From assembly GCF_964204865.1 (NCBI RefSeq), contig NC_135258.1, positions 18,724,583-18,788,582 on the forward strand: a stretch of 64,000 bases of DNA, read 5' to 3'. Below, in pieces: positions 36,601 to 49,137 of this stretch. The translations under genes were made by a program, and so were the position numbers. Source of the stretch: Styela clava (lineage: Eukaryota; Chordata; Ascidiacea; Stolidobranchia; Styelidae). The notes beneath the pieces are model-generated. The model was given only the letters and a program-made list of their open reading frames with translations. It ran no database searches and had not been told where the DNA came from. Numbering within the stretch: the first letter of the stretch is position 1; each line of letters begins with the position of its first letter.

Positions 36601-36745
36601 CCAGGTGAGGTTGTCAATCTTCACCAGTTGCTTGGATTAAAAAAATCTAGGGCAGTGTGAACTTATGAGTTTGTCAAATAAGGAATAATGGTTATAACGA
36701 TTACACGATAACAACAAATTATTACAGTATGTTCAGACATTCATA
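33683..36745. other. Convergent intergenic region, transposon debris
   Basis: The region lies between the ARMC9 duplication and the LRR-Ig gene, whose 3' ends face each other. After the hAT right end at 34487 there is a SINE A fragment at about 34880-34962. A block at 34963-36180 follows with G-runs (35378, 36104, 36125), GGCCCGC words and a TTCTAAACCGC-like end typical of hAT derivatives, but I could not pair its ends. The long minus-strand frame at 35118-35624 reads through this debris and resembles no protein I know. Confidence 0.45.
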
Positions 36746-39700
36746 TCAGCGCTTTAATGCCCTCAGTTCAGCCGACCACCATCTCACCAAAAGTAGGGTA
36801 GCTAGTAATATGGAAGCTGCGATGAACACAGCCAAACCAATCGCCACCTGAAAAAAAAAATATATTACTCTTGCTTTCTACCAATATTCGTTATCACGTT
36901 AAAGTTGGGGGCTTAACCAATTGGATGCATTAATATGCATGAATCCACGAGGGTTGTTTTTATGAAACTCTGGCCTTCTAGTATAGGCCCGCCTTTTGTT
37001 ACAGCCATTTGGTTTCTATATCTATTCACCTGCAAATAGATGACATGTGAGATGAGCTACTAATACATACGCATATTTGCGATAAAGTTAGTTTTCGTTA
37101 TTTCGCCCTTAGTATCCAGTGATTTTTCACAGCTTTTATAAAACTCTTTTTCTCTCTCAAAACTCTCTTCCAAACCATCTCCTTTGTTCGAAGGTCATTT
37201 TTTTATATTACTTACCTTGTTTGGCAGGTCATTTACAGTTAGTTTGATGGATTTTTCGTCGGTGTGATTTCCGGACTTCGCGATACACGTATATTCACCA
37301 GTATCCGCGGCCTAATGCACCAAAATTAGCGATTATTTTATCATCGATATTGTACAAAGTGTATTAGCGAGAATAACCTTGATCGGATCTCTCGGTGGTT
37401 GTTCCAACAGTAACCCCCGTATATGAGCAGTATATTAACATAACTGGTCAAAGATATTCCCCAATCTATATTTTTATCGAAAATTCTTTTCTACACAGCC
37501 GTGTCTGCGTCTTTGCTTAGCATTGTCGATTAATTTGGGACCGTGACATACATGTAGCCTATAGTTTCGTTAATGAATTAAAACTTCACCCGTATTTGCT
37601 CAATGCACAACGTCCCATTATTGATCGTCGAATTATCTCCATTTGGTACGTCAGGAATCTTCCATTCTATCGTTAAATCCTCTGAAATATAATTTTAGAC
37701 AATTGGTAATTCTATCAACACAAACGTCTGATTAATATGAGTATATTTAGTTTGGGTGTTCATTAAACCTGAATTGTCTTCGGCTCCATTATTTGATGTC
37801 AGTTGCTTGATTTTTTCATCATCAATTGTTGCAGCACAGTGAATGCAGACCTAAAGAATACAAATTAGGACTTTACAACAGCCACCAAGTAGAAAATAAT
37901 ACAAGACTACGCTTTACGTCATATTCCATTTCAGATCAATTCTGTGTTATGGAGTTTTTATTGAATAACCTGCAGCTAATCTGATGTCATAAATGTCCTT
38001 CTTGTAATATAGTTTATATAAAAACGAAATCTTGCAATCTTTGGAGTTTGGGAAATTTCAGGCACGTTTTCAGAAATGGATAAACTGACCCGTTTGTATT
38101 TAAGTATTGTTATTATAATTTAGTGCATAGTGAATCAATTCAGAATATTTAAAAATATGACGAGTACATTATATTGAACTCGGAAAGTTGTAATCTTTTA
38201 CTATACAAGCATCAACCGACAAGACATTAAATAGTGAAAGATCGTCCTGAATTTGCTTTCATTTATTACAATCACAGGGTTGCTTTTTAAAATAGGGTGG
38301 GTATCAGTGATATTATTGTGCTGTTGAAAATAATATCAGAAGAAGCTAAAGCCAACAACTTACTTTCTTCCCTGGCTGCGTGTATATAGATTCTGATATA
38401 TAACATATATTAACAATGTTAGATGAATTGTGTTCCGAACAATTCTCTTCAATTTTCTCTTCCACAGATTTTTCCTCTTCGTCTCCTTTGTCGTCAATAC
38501 AAATTTCCTGCATGTCTAACAATTGTTGCTTTTCGTTAATTCCAAATCTGTCTTATATATTTGTTGTTGGCATGAATTTACTTCCGAATGGGAACCGACG
38601 GATGAATCGTTGAATTGAACTCCAGTAAGGATGTGGACTTGAGATTTGTATGAAGTGTTGAAAGTGGGAGGAATTAGGTCAACCATCACATGGTGCTCAA
38701 GTTACTGTTACTAATAATTATTGTCTTTCATGTTAATTACACTTACCTTTTGTAGAAAAGGCGTTTAGATTTTTTCCTTCGTGTTTCTTTGGTTTGAAAC
38801 ATTTTGCAATCGGTTCTTGAAGCTGGGAGTTCGGCGATTGCTGCCACACAAATAGCCCGAGTAGCCTTAATATAACAAAATTTGCAATACATTACGATGG
38901 AACATTACGATTACGATAAGTTTTGCCATGTTAACAATCAACTTGTCTCACCACAGAATGTTTTACATATAAGCACGAAATTATCTGAAAAGGAGAGCTG
39001 AGATTACAGAATAATTTACCAAACGTTTTGTAGTCTCTAAAAATCTGTTCCCTATAATACCTACATTGCTAAAGATTTACGTTAAGGCATCTTAATGGCC
39101 GGTTGTAGACTATGTGGTGAAATTCTTATTATTTGTTCTTACTTGCAGTCGCAGTCCCACGGATTTCCTCCTAAAGATAATGTTTCCAATGACGTCATTG
39201 TGTCAAAAATTTCTGAGGGTAAAGTCTCCAACTGATTGCCGTACAAATCGATACTACGTATGTTCATTTTTTTGCTAAATGCCTCCTGTCCGATAGTAAA
39301 CATTTTTTTTTATATATTTTCAATTTCAGAAGCCGATACACAGGTTTCTTTAAATATATATTATTTTCCCATAGTATAGAATAGATCGACCATTACTTCC
39401 AGACTTTGTTTATTGTGATTATCTACTTTGCTCAATAAACTCCATTAAAAATATTTTTAAATGAACGATAAAATTCTGATCTCGATCAAAAGTAATTTTA
39501 TTGCTTAGAAGTTAGAAGACTTACCACATTTAGTTTTTTCAAATTGTTGGATGACAATGAGAGAGTTTGAAGGTTCGATAATCCTGAAAAAGCACTGTCA
39601 GCAATTGTCGTCAAACGATTGTTCTTTATTGATAATTCTCGTAATCCAGACATTCCCGTGAAAGCTTTACCCTAAAATATAAATAATAAGACCACTCATG

Positions 39701-42214
39701 TTGAAAAGCAGGTTCGAATCAAGTATCAGAATCAGGGGTGTGCCACCTTTTATACAGAAGGGACACAACTTCACATAACTGGGTGAAACCGCGGTCTGCA
39801 TCTATATTTAACATAGGCTTTCTAGTAGTTGCAGGACCAAAAAATTCAGAATATTGATCTTGAGCGTTGTTCGTTTCGCACAAGCTAGCTGTGTGTCATA
39901 GGCATGAGTTTACATACATTGAGCGGTACTTCCGAAGTATGTGAACCAAGATGGCGGACACCAGAACGTAGTATATGTACCAGGTTAGGGCTAGGCCATA
40001 ATTTTATTCGAACTTTTTTTTATTTTAGTTCTATTACGAGTTCGAGGACTAGTCGAGTGGCTTTCGTAGTATTTGTACTTAAAATTATGGCTTAACCCTA
40101 AACTGGTAGACATACTATACGTTCCATTGTCCGCATCTTGGTTCACATACTTCGGGAGTATCCATTTAGCTCGTAACACTAATGCCAATTGCCAACAAAC
40201 CTCTATTTTCCGTATTTTGTTTTGATCAAGCTTCAAAATAGTCACCGAAGAAAATTCTTGTCTTGAGAAATCATTTGAGGCTATTTTGTCCAGTGGGTTA
40301 TTTTTGATTGTTATCGTATCAAGTCCTTGCGGGAACGGCTGTGGAATTGTTCTGAAATGAATAGCAATGTGTTTTACCCAAATCACCAATGAACAAAATA
40401 TATTTTATGATTTATTACAATTAATTATTACGATTATTAAAATCCTATTATTTCAAATAATGTATCGTAGTATCATATATCAATATAAATTCGAATGAGT
40501 TGAAGAAATTAATGTGGTTTACGATCACAATGACCCTATACATAGTTTATTTATCGTTCGGCATACTGATTTACAATTTGACGGGCGCGGTATCAAGGCC
40601 CGAATAACGTGGGTTCCTATGAAGGCATAGAAGATAGGCCAAGTATGGAAATTGTTCAATCAGAGAACACACGATTCAACACACACGATTTGCTTAAAAC
40701 GAGACACTTATAATTCATTACCTTATATTTCCTGCATTGCATTGTGCTGCAGCTCGTTGGCAATTACATACAGTTTCACAGACGGTATTTCTTGTATCAA
40801 CTTGGCCTGAAATAATATTCGTACGTAATTATGTTTTAACTTCTTGACATACAATCCAATACCGAAGCTACTATCCTGTTATCTCACCTCTGGGCCTCTG
40901 GGGGGATCTTTTTTGTTCGCCACCAGATTCCGAAACGTCTCCATTTTTCGAGACTGGTGAACCTATCGAATGATTCTTCGCTTTCGGTACGGTGATGTCG
41001 GATCGCGGATTTTGTCGGTTGTTTTCAGGCGGCCGTGGTCTTTCTCTTGACGCAGGCAGCGGCCGTGGTCTTTCTCTCTGCGCAGGCTGCGGCCGTCTTT
41101 TCGGTGGATCAGGTGGATTTTGGCTTTCTCGTGGAATTGTAGGCATATTTGGCTGGCGGGGTTTTGGCATACGTCTTTGAGAATTATTAGGTTGCCGCGA
41201 ACTAGGTGGTTGCGGTCTTTGTGGTGGCTGAGGATGATTAGCATTTTCAGGTCTCGAATTTTGAGGAGTTCGCCCAGGAGGTCGGTTATTCTCAGATGCG
41301 GGCCCTTTTGGCTGAAGACGCTGATTTAAAATTGGTGGTTGTCTGTCCGGACGTCCCAGAGGGACAGATGGTCGCCTGGGCGGTTGTCGTGGTGGTCTAT
41401 TGCCGGTTCGATCAGGCATTTCTGGTCTTTGAGGTGGATTTTCTGGTTGTCTACCGATAGGACGTGGTGGTAGTGCAGCCTGCTGTGGTTGCCTGTCATT
41501 AGGGCGAATGGGATTTGTATCTGGAACGGTATTTCGAGAGTACGGATCACGGGGAGCTTGCTGTTCACTAGTTTCACGCTGTGGTCTGTCTACTACCTTT
41601 TCATGTCCGTCGCCTCTATCTTCATCGTCACTAATATTCTCATGTTTGTTTTCTACATCATTCAATCCGTCAACTCCATTATTTATTGGATCATTTTGCC
41701 TTGTAGTATTGCGTTTTATATCTTGTGGAATATCAGGGGCATTTGGACCGTTAAGTTGTCCTTTCGTGTTTTCGATTACTGTATGTGGTGACTTCGGTGA
41801 TAAATTATTCTGAGGAGACTTCTCCAGATGATCATCTGGCGCGTGACCAGGCTCATGGGACCGACGAGATCTCGGATAAAGATTCCTATTAAGCAAAACA
41901 TCGTTGCTCTGTACCAAAACAAAACATTTCGGCAGTTAATATCATGAGATCGCAATAGTTTACTAAAATATACGGGTTTTAGCTACGAGAAGACCTGCAT
42001 TTTTGTGTAGATATCGATAATGGGCTACCGATAATAATTAACCAAAAATCGGAAATATTTTGTATAACCTATGCTATATTTGACTGTTTATTCATTCGAA
42101 ATACCACTCGAAATACGTTATAAAAATCATTTTTAATAGTTAACTTACTTTGACTCTCTGGAAATATATCAAAAACGCATAAACCAGCAGTATCACGCAG
42201 AAGAAGCGCGACAT
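36746..42214 (-). CDS. LRR and Ig single-pass membrane protein, 12 exons
   Basis: Probably a cell-surface adhesion or receptor protein. Exons on the minus strand: 42214-42149, 41908-40888, 40806-40722, 40351-40201, 39671-39525, 39285-39143, 38865-38747, 38515-38364, 37850-37769, 37681-37590, 37311-37216, 36847-36746. Phases agree throughout and give 751 codons plus TGA. Residues 1-20 are a signal peptide (F-F-C-V-I-L-L-V-Y-A-F). Residues 23-362 are one exon rich in Pro, Arg, Asn and Gln with N-R-P-P-like repeats and no fold visible. An LRRNT follows (C372, C376, C378, C385), then about five LRRs (L-R-E-L-S-I-K-N-N-R-L type), an LRRCT (N-P-W-D-C-D-C; C535, C537, C560, C583), an acidic linker, an Ig domain (C630 or C633, W662, D-T-G-E-Y-T-C with C695), a transmembrane helix 719-739 and a 12-residue tail. 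The C-terminal half resembles LINGO/LRRN-type proteins. I know no member with this N-terminal region. Confidence 0.82.
39925..40163. mobile_element. MITE family M1 copy in an LRR-Ig intron
   Basis: The element starts GGTACTTCCGAAGTATG and ends in the inverted form (CATACTTCGGGAGTATCC). Both arms contain AACCAAGATG-like words and GGTTAGGG/CCCTAACC-type words. It is an older, diverged copy of the family represented at 48902 and 60285. Confidence 0.8.
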
Positions 42215-43701
42215 GTTTTAAAACGTACACTCTAGTAATGATAGCAACACTCTTTGAAATGAAGAAAGGTTACATTTCTCAACTTTTAAAATTACTAGCA
42301 GACAATACTTCAATACATCAAGTGGACATTTGTAATTGTTGAGGCGCAAGTAGGTTAGGCTATATACAATTAGGTAACATCTTTCAAGAGGATCTTTAAG
42401 CGACGCAATATATACTTTCACTAAAAAACTCTTTTGTTCAATCCGTACACCTGAAGTGTCTTTACATCGTTTTGCTATGTACTCGACTTTTGTGAGTGTA
42501 AAATCTATGAAACAATATTGGTAATTATGTACGAATCCTACATGTTGCTGAGAAGCAAACACTGACGTCATAGATACTTCCTCCAAACACAAATTTCGAT
42601 CGTTTAGTCGCTGATAATAGTTGCTGGTTAGCTTTCGTTATAGGAATTCTATTCATCTAACGAAATACGTATATTTTATTTATTTATTTTTTATTGCTGA
42701 TTACATTACTATACCGAATTATTACTTTTAACCCAAACTGTATTTTTATCACTTATTATACATTATACCCATGTATAGCAGCCAATCCATGCTCATAGAG
42801 GGGAGAACTGTACGTCGAATCCATTGCCAATCCGCGATGGCACCATACAAGGCCTTTTTAGATGCTGGTTTCTTGTATAATTTTTCTACTAAGTTAGGTG
42901 AATAGGCGATTGGATGTGATGCAAATAACAATATCATTAATCATATTCTATGCTGCTCAACATCGTAATTTTGTGTTGATATATGTTGGGTCTACTGAAT
43001 AAATTGTACTTTTCAGTCCATTCATCAAAGATGACTTTGATTTTAAACGTCTATACAAATACTGCGTATATTTATTTTATATCCCAATAAAAATTTTAAA
43101 GAGTTTGTCAATTGTTCTACAATAGTGAAAATTCTTTTATTTCGATCGTATTTTTGATTCGTTATACTATCTGAAAGTTTTTACTAATCACAATTATAAA
43201 AAAAGATAATTTTTTTACAACGATGCTTGTCGTGTGATTCAGTGAATTTTAAGATCTGTGAGTGTCTGTCAATATGGCATCCGGTAACTTTTTCTTATCC
43301 AAAGCTTTATACCTAATGGGCTATCTCAGATTCTGTAACTTCTACCTTATCCCCACTTAAATTGTTGGAAACGAAGACCTATAAATCTCTTCGCTAGATT
43401 ACTTTAGTTATGAAAAAAAATTCTAAACATTTTTAGATTATCTAAGTTTTTAGTACTTGAAGATAGAAAGGTCCCTACAAAACTATTACTTTCGAATCTT
43501 AGGGAGCGATATATTATTCAAAATTTTGCTTCATGTGACATTGGTTTCAAATATTTGAAAATTTTTGCTGACTCTTCATAGCCTGGAGTAACGAATTGAA
43601 TTGAATTATACACAGCATATAAGTCTACACCACAGAGGGTCAGCATTATTATCCTCCATGCCTTTAATACTGGCCCATACGAAAGAATCATCAAGGACTG
43701 C
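42215..43701. other. Intergenic, upstream of the LRR-Ig gene
   Basis: No gene or recognisable repeat is visible. Minus-strand frames at 42218-42592 and 42749-42937 are short and low-complexity and show no family resemblance. The promoter of the LRR-Ig gene should lie near 42,215-42,400, but I see no clear core element. Confidence 0.5.
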
Positions 43702-43995
43702 TTGGTGTTAAGTCCAGAAGTCATCTCTCTTGTGTTTCACTGTTTGCGGACATAACTTCGTTGATGGTTAGTGATAATGTGCCGTTATCAATTTCTTTCA
43801 ATATTCATTAGCTCCCTCATTCCAAAAAGCAGACGCCTAGGCCAATAACAGTAGTTTGTCATCTGCTTTACATTAAAATGAGTAGCTTATGAATATTCAA
43901 AGAAATTGATAACGGCACATTATCACTCACCATCAACGAAATGCTTTCCGCAAACAGTGGAACACGAGTGAGATGACTTCTGGACTTGACACCAA
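43702..43995. repeat. Foldback element with ~115-bp arms
   Basis: The left arm starts TTGGTGTTAAGTCCAGAAG at 43702. The right arm ends with its inverse at 43995. The arms share words such as GATAATGTGCCGTTATCAAT and CACTGTTTGCGGA and enclose about 65 bases. The arms differ at several positions, so the element is not recent. A fragment of its end (ACTTCTGGACTTGAC) recurs near 52,317. Confidence 0.85.
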
Positions 43996-44331
43996 TCAGT
44001 CCTGTCAATAGATGATATCCACATTGCGCGACGTTCTGGATCTTTTGAAAACAGTGGAATATAACTGAAGATCCATTTCGTTGTCTATATCAGTGATTCC
44101 CAAAGTGGGCGATATCGCCCCCCAGTGGGCGAAAAAGATACAGAGGGGGGCGAAAAAGTCGAAGGGGGCGATAGGGGGGCGATTTCGCGAAACCTGTTTT
44201 ATGTTAGGCGCATCGTGCACTTAATTCTGTACTCTGTGTGTATTCGCAGGCTTGAATCACGTGGGCGATTATGACACGCGAAAGGATTTCTGGACTCGTC
44301 TTCGCAGTAAGGTACGGTAGTTTGCGTATCC

Positions 44332-45431
44332 CAGTGGTCGGCAAAATACGGCCGGAGTAAAATAATCTGGCCCGGGACGATTCACTGAATGGACTTTTCC
44401 TCGACCTTTGACCGCGGAAAATTCTTCCCATACTTTACCATTTTGAAATTTTCGGTGCTTATTTTAAGAGTTGTTTCGCGAGTTGTTGTCTGTAAAATGG
44501 GGTATTTGTTTCAAACTATCATTCTAATACACACCATTCAACAATCTGTTTTTTAAAAGTACCGATAAAGAATTTTAGCCTAGTCTATCACAGCTATTTG
44601 TACACAAATTTTTGATTACTGTATTTAAACTGAAACTCATAGGAAGACAAAGTAACCATTGTTTTTTTGCATCTTGCTGATTGGCCAATGTCACGAAGTA
44701 AACAAGAAAGTCTATGCCCGGGGAAACATCCAAACGGAGGTTTTGACGATGAATTTTTTTTTTATTTATAATCTACGCTCGAGGAGTAAATTACATTTTT
44801 TTACGTAACAGAATTTATCGTGAGACTCGTTTGGACTAAATTTTATTATATCCTAAAAATTCTATTGAACAGCTACTCGTTTAACGAGCCTACAATTTAA
44901 TTATAATTAGACAAATGGAAACACGAAAAAAAGTTGATGCTGGGGGTAGGGGTTCAATAGCGCAGTCAATATTCGAATATATTGCAATGCAATAAGGAGA
45001 TAAAATTCATATTCTATTCGAGAGATTCATCACTGCTTAATTTTTGTAAGAATGTATCTTCTTAAAGAAAATCTTCACAAATCATGCGAAAATAGTCACT
45101 TCGATGTTTGGAAGTATATATTTGTGCGAACAATAATTTTTGAAAATGAACATTACAAAGAACAAGCAAAGAACTAGGATTAGGGATGCCCATAAAGAAA
45201 ATGTTTCAATCTTGGCGTCGTAAAGCTATCCAGCGTGATGCAGCAACAAGACAGTGTCACATTAAATGTCATTGTAATATTTTTCTAAAAAGACGACTGA
45301 GTTGAGTTCACGAATTGTCGCAGTTTTCGCGCGCTGTTCCGTTTTTAACTTTCAAAAAATATATGCGACCTGCAAAAGACTAGCAACCCTGAATTTTGTC
45401 CCGCGAGCGACATAAAATTTGCCGATCCCTG
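44332..45431. mobile_element. Nested hAT element, relative of the one at 28916
   Basis: The left end is CAGTGGTCGGCAAAAT. The right end reverse-complemented is CAGGGATCGGCAAATT with a nearby GTCGCTCGCGGGAC word. The interior (about 44800-45170) is clearly similar to 28985-29345, for example around GTAACAGAATTTAT and ACTCGTTTAA. No target duplication was found. Confidence 0.65.
44390..44732. mobile_element. MITE family M2, diverged copy
   Basis: It begins TGGACTTTTCCTCGACC and ends GGGGAAACATCCA, an imperfect inverse. The interior matches the cleaner copy at 55639-56144 (for example TTTAGCCTAGTCTATCACAGC). It lies inside the 44332 element. Confidence 0.7.
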
Positions 45432-45570
45432 GGCCGTAGGTAGCCGATAGTCGGTCACGGCTTCTTCCACATCCGAGTCCATGAATCCAAAAACAAATGG
45501 CTGATTAATTATGGACTGGTGATCGGACTGGAGGCCGTGGTAGGATGAGGAATCGGGAATGAATTTTACC
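45432..45570 (+). mobile_element. SINE family B fragment
   Basis: The words GATAGTCGGTCACGGCTTC and TTCCACATCCGAG resemble the middle of the SINE at 54594-54936 read on its minus strand. Head and tail are missing. Confidence 0.4.
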
Positions 45571-45717
45571 GAAGTATTATGGTGCAGATCATCAGGCTGT
45601 GAGAATGAATGAGATGTACGAAAATCACTATTATAAGTTTGGGAAAATTAACTATGTTCTCATTATTTTAATGTGAAATGGGGCGAATTCAGGGAGTGAA
45701 ATGCTATAAGGCAAGAG

Positions 45718-47705
45718 TAGGCTTGCACGTAATTTACGGATTTACGGAATTACGTAATTATTTGGAGTTACGGAAGGGAAGTTACGAATTACGTAAAGTC
45801 GTAATTATTGCATTGAAACGAGCTTTCTTCAAAGCAGTCAATTTCGTCGATTGCGAAAATGAAAGCTCAACAAGTAGAAGAAGTTAGAGTTCCGGTATTC
45901 GCAGCCGTTTTTCTCTCTCTTGTTACGTAGGTGAAGGAAGGCATGACGCGTTGCCATTTACTAACCTATTATCAACTTATCTGGCGTGGCCAATGTAAAT
46001 TATTAACGTAGTTAATGGGGGAAGAACTGAGTAGGGCCGTTTGACGCCAACACACCTGGTTTTAACTTCTCCCGCAACTTAACCGTAGATAAGGGATAGA
46101 ATTGCGTTGAAACAGATGGACGCTAACGCGCCCGGTTTCAACTTCTTCGGGTGAAATGACTAATGAACGCAGGAGATCAATCTATCAAACATGGTCTATT
46201 AAACATTTGTATCCATTTTACTTTTATTTATTATTTACTTGTTCCAGTTTTCCGTTACTTATGGTATATATGTTCCGTTTCTATTTTATTCTATTTTATA
46301 GTCACGCGTTTGAATAGTGGGAATTCCCCACCAAGTGTGGATTAGCAATGCTTAACCATTCTTTATTGTTAATATCAACACTTGATATATGAACATGGAA
46401 TATCATATTGTTTTTGGCTGTTTCATTTCAGACTTGGGGCATAAACAGGAAAATATCCATAACCTTTCAACACGACTAGCTTGTGAAATTTAACGAAGAG
46501 CTTTCGCGACGAATTGGAACCAAATAAGCGAAAAGAGCGATTGATCACTCGCGCCAATACCTCGCCGTGATAATTAATGTCGCGCTTATCAAATAGCAAT
46601 ATGACGACAAAAGAGAGATTGCGTAATGAACCAAAACGACGGATTCCTCGCGGACCGTTGAAAATTTAACTGCTATCATATATAATCAAATATGAGCCTG
46701 TGTGTTTATTCTGTGCGAGATCCATTTTCTATTACAAAATCTTGATGTTCTGTTAACGGTTTTATCGTTATATATCAGTCCGGAATTGGCCTTGCTCATG
46801 ATGTTTTTCACAATTCCTCTCAATATTTCGGCCATATATGATTAACTGTCTTACCAAATGCGGCAACTTATTTTGATTTATCGTCGACTTGAATACCACC
46901 GGCACTCGACCAAACTTTTGTCAATCTTGGCCTATAGGATCGCCGACTTGAGTTAGCAAATAAATGTTGTGAGTGTAAAATAAATGTCACAAAATGCATT
47001 GTTTTGTGATATAACTTTGTATTTTCGGAGAAGGCATGTCATATAAGTTCGGTATTTAAATTATACGCAAATAAATAATATTTGATCTAAATTTATCGCA
47101 AATAATGTTATAAACATTCAGTTCGCGAAATGATTGAATGTAAAATGAAGCATGGTAATAGGAATATCGTCAATAAGTCGACATCAATAATTATTATTAT
47201 AGAAATGCTAACAAGGCAGTAATGTCGGATAATGCAGAAATCGCTGCAAAAACAAGTCTTCGTCGCGAGGAAATCAAATGAGAAAATACGCTCGTCGTTG
47301 GTTAATAAATTAGAAACCCGTAATTTTTATTCAGTACTCAGGTGGTTTTAAAAAACTATCGTTTCCATAAATATCCGTATACCAGTGTCGGTAATAATAA
47401 AGTAAAATTGATCTCATAAAAATGGGACGGTTAATCGAAAAACCAAAGCTAACACAAAAGATAAAAATCAAAATAAAATTAATTTGAATTCACTCCTTGA
47501 TAGTTGTCTTAACATCTGCCGCCGGCGTGTAGTACTGCCAAGAATAGGAAAACCCAACTTCAATGTCCCATTCGGAAAAAAGTGGATTCAATTGGTTGTT
47601 ACGATAGGTTTAAATGCGTGGAAAAATATCGCAATTACGGGGTCATTACGTAATTGATTTTGCCGTAATTACGGAATTGATTTTTGTCAATTACGTGCAA
47701 GCCTA
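45718..47705. mobile_element. hAT element with T-A-G-G-C ends, long form
   Basis: The left end is TAGGCTTGCACGTAATT and the right end is its inverse. The exact 8-bp target duplication GGCAAGAG lies at 45710-45717 and 47706-47713. The outer parts match the 510-bp derivative at 25456. The interior around 46859-47110 matches, in reverse orientation, the interior and minisatellite of the hAT element at 17409-21594. There is no transposase frame. Confidence 0.9.
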
Positions 47706-48199
47706 GGCAAGAGTACACGGCGGTTTTTGGGGAGGTAGAACTCTGGATTCTTTCATTTCTGACCTATTATATGGTGAAAAAGGGGTTTTCAGCCTTGATA
47801 CTATTGCTATCAAAACTACGAAATCGCCTTTCCATCAGTAAATGGGGTAATTTTAGATATAATAGAAAACTCACTGAAGAACACCAAGCTCATCTTCTCA
47901 TTAAATATAAGTATAAGTATAAGTTTATTTCGACTCCATAATCAGCATAACAATACATTTGACAGATAAAAACATACAGATAAAAACTGATTGTGAAATC
48001 AGGGGAGCAAACGAAACCTTAGATAAGGTTTATAACGTAAAAAACACTACAAACTATGATTTGTCTTCTCATTTGGTCTGTAATATATTCGTTTCTGACT
48101 TTACATTTTTTTGTATTGCCGGGGGGCGATGAAGTTGTTTAAACTAGGCTACTGTAGGGGGGCGATCGTCAAAAAAGTTTGGGAACCACTGGTCTATAC

Positions 48200-48890
48200 T
48201 ATCAATGAGCATATATACAATGAGTGTAAACTTCCAAATATTTGCTGTCTTTAATTCTTCAATACATATTTGGTTTTGGGTTTCGAAGTATGGTACGCTG
48301 AAAGCATACAACTATGAGCATATGCTTATTGGGAATGTATATCTATTAGACAGAAAACGTATCTACAGAACAGAATATGAACCAGTCGCCGAGAGTAGTG
48401 CGGTTATGTATGTATTTATTAATTGATATAACATGGGATTTACATATTTATCCAAGGGGAGAAGAAACCCAAAAAGAAGGCCTAAATATATGGCGAACCA
48501 CGGCCTCTCTCAATCATAGCTCTGTGCTCCATATGATTCACATGGCACTGCGAGCTATTCGTTTACTTATTAAAAATACTGATTTTAACTATAAATTACT
48601 CTGGGATATCTTGCCATTGAAAACAAAAGCCAGAAATTGGAAGAATAGCAGGGAATGAAATGTGTGTATTATGTAATGGAGAACCTGAGTTTGTTTCACA
48701 TATTTTCATGTATTGTAAATTTACAAAAAATATTTATGAAGATTTTGTTTTAGATATATTAAAATTGATTAGAATACATTTTGTTATCAATATGATTCTT
48801 GCATTGTATTTAATTTTAACGATTCTTTATATAGTTATATAGATACTGTTAATTTGGATGCAATTATACTTTTGTAATCAATAGTGAGAT
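48200..48890 (+). mobile_element. LINE-like repeat L, 3' part of reverse transcriptase
   Basis: Two adjacent frames (48377-48658 and 48660-48842) read like the C-terminal end of a LINE ORF2. A segment with L-L-W-D-I-L-P-L-K-T-K-A-R-N-W is followed, across a stop, by C-V-L-C-N-G-E-P-E-F-V-S-H-I-F-M-Y-C, a zf-RVT-type zinc-binding motif (C-x2-C...H...C). Related copies are at 53165-53999 (inverted) and 54240-55082. The clade is not assigned. Confidence 0.6.
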
Positions 48891-48901
48891 ATAAAATTTT
48901 T

Positions 48902-49137
48902 GGGGCTCCCGAAGTATGCGAACCAAGATGGCGGACATTGGAATGTAACATGTGTACTAGGTTAGGGTTAGGCCATAATTTTAGGTATAAATACTACGGG
49001 AAGCTCTTGGCTAGTCTTCGAACTGATAATAGGACTAAAATAAGGAAAATTGGAAAAAAATTATCGCCTAACCCTAACCTGTTACCCATGTTACGTTCCG
49101 ATGTCCGCCATCTTGGTTCGCATACTTCGGGAGCACC
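48902..49137. mobile_element. MITE family M1, well-preserved copy
   Basis: The ends are GGGGCTCCCGAAGTATGCG and the inverse CGCATACTTCGGGAGCACC, followed on each arm by AACCAAGATGGCGGACAT and GGTTAGGGTTAGGC-type words. Flanks AAATTTTT and AAATTTTG may be an 8-bp target duplication. The copy at 60285-60520 is very similar and inverted. Confidence 0.85.

Larger units (their letters stand above)
44091..48191. mobile_element. hAT (Charlie-like) element hosting nested insertions
   Basis: The ends are CAGTGATTCCCAAAGT (left) and CAGTGGTTCCCAAACT (right, reverse complement), each followed by GATCGCCCCCC-like words. The flanks GTCTATAT (44083-44090) and GTCTATAC (48192-48199) agree at 7 of 8. Its ends resemble the intron 5 element at 8648-13271. 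At least three further elements sit inside it. Confidence 0.85.

Noticed and set aside
40963..41813. Several frames on both strands over the proline-rich exon
   Set aside because: They are shadows of the LRR-Ig gene's large exon, which is in the frame that joins both neighbouring exons with correct phase.
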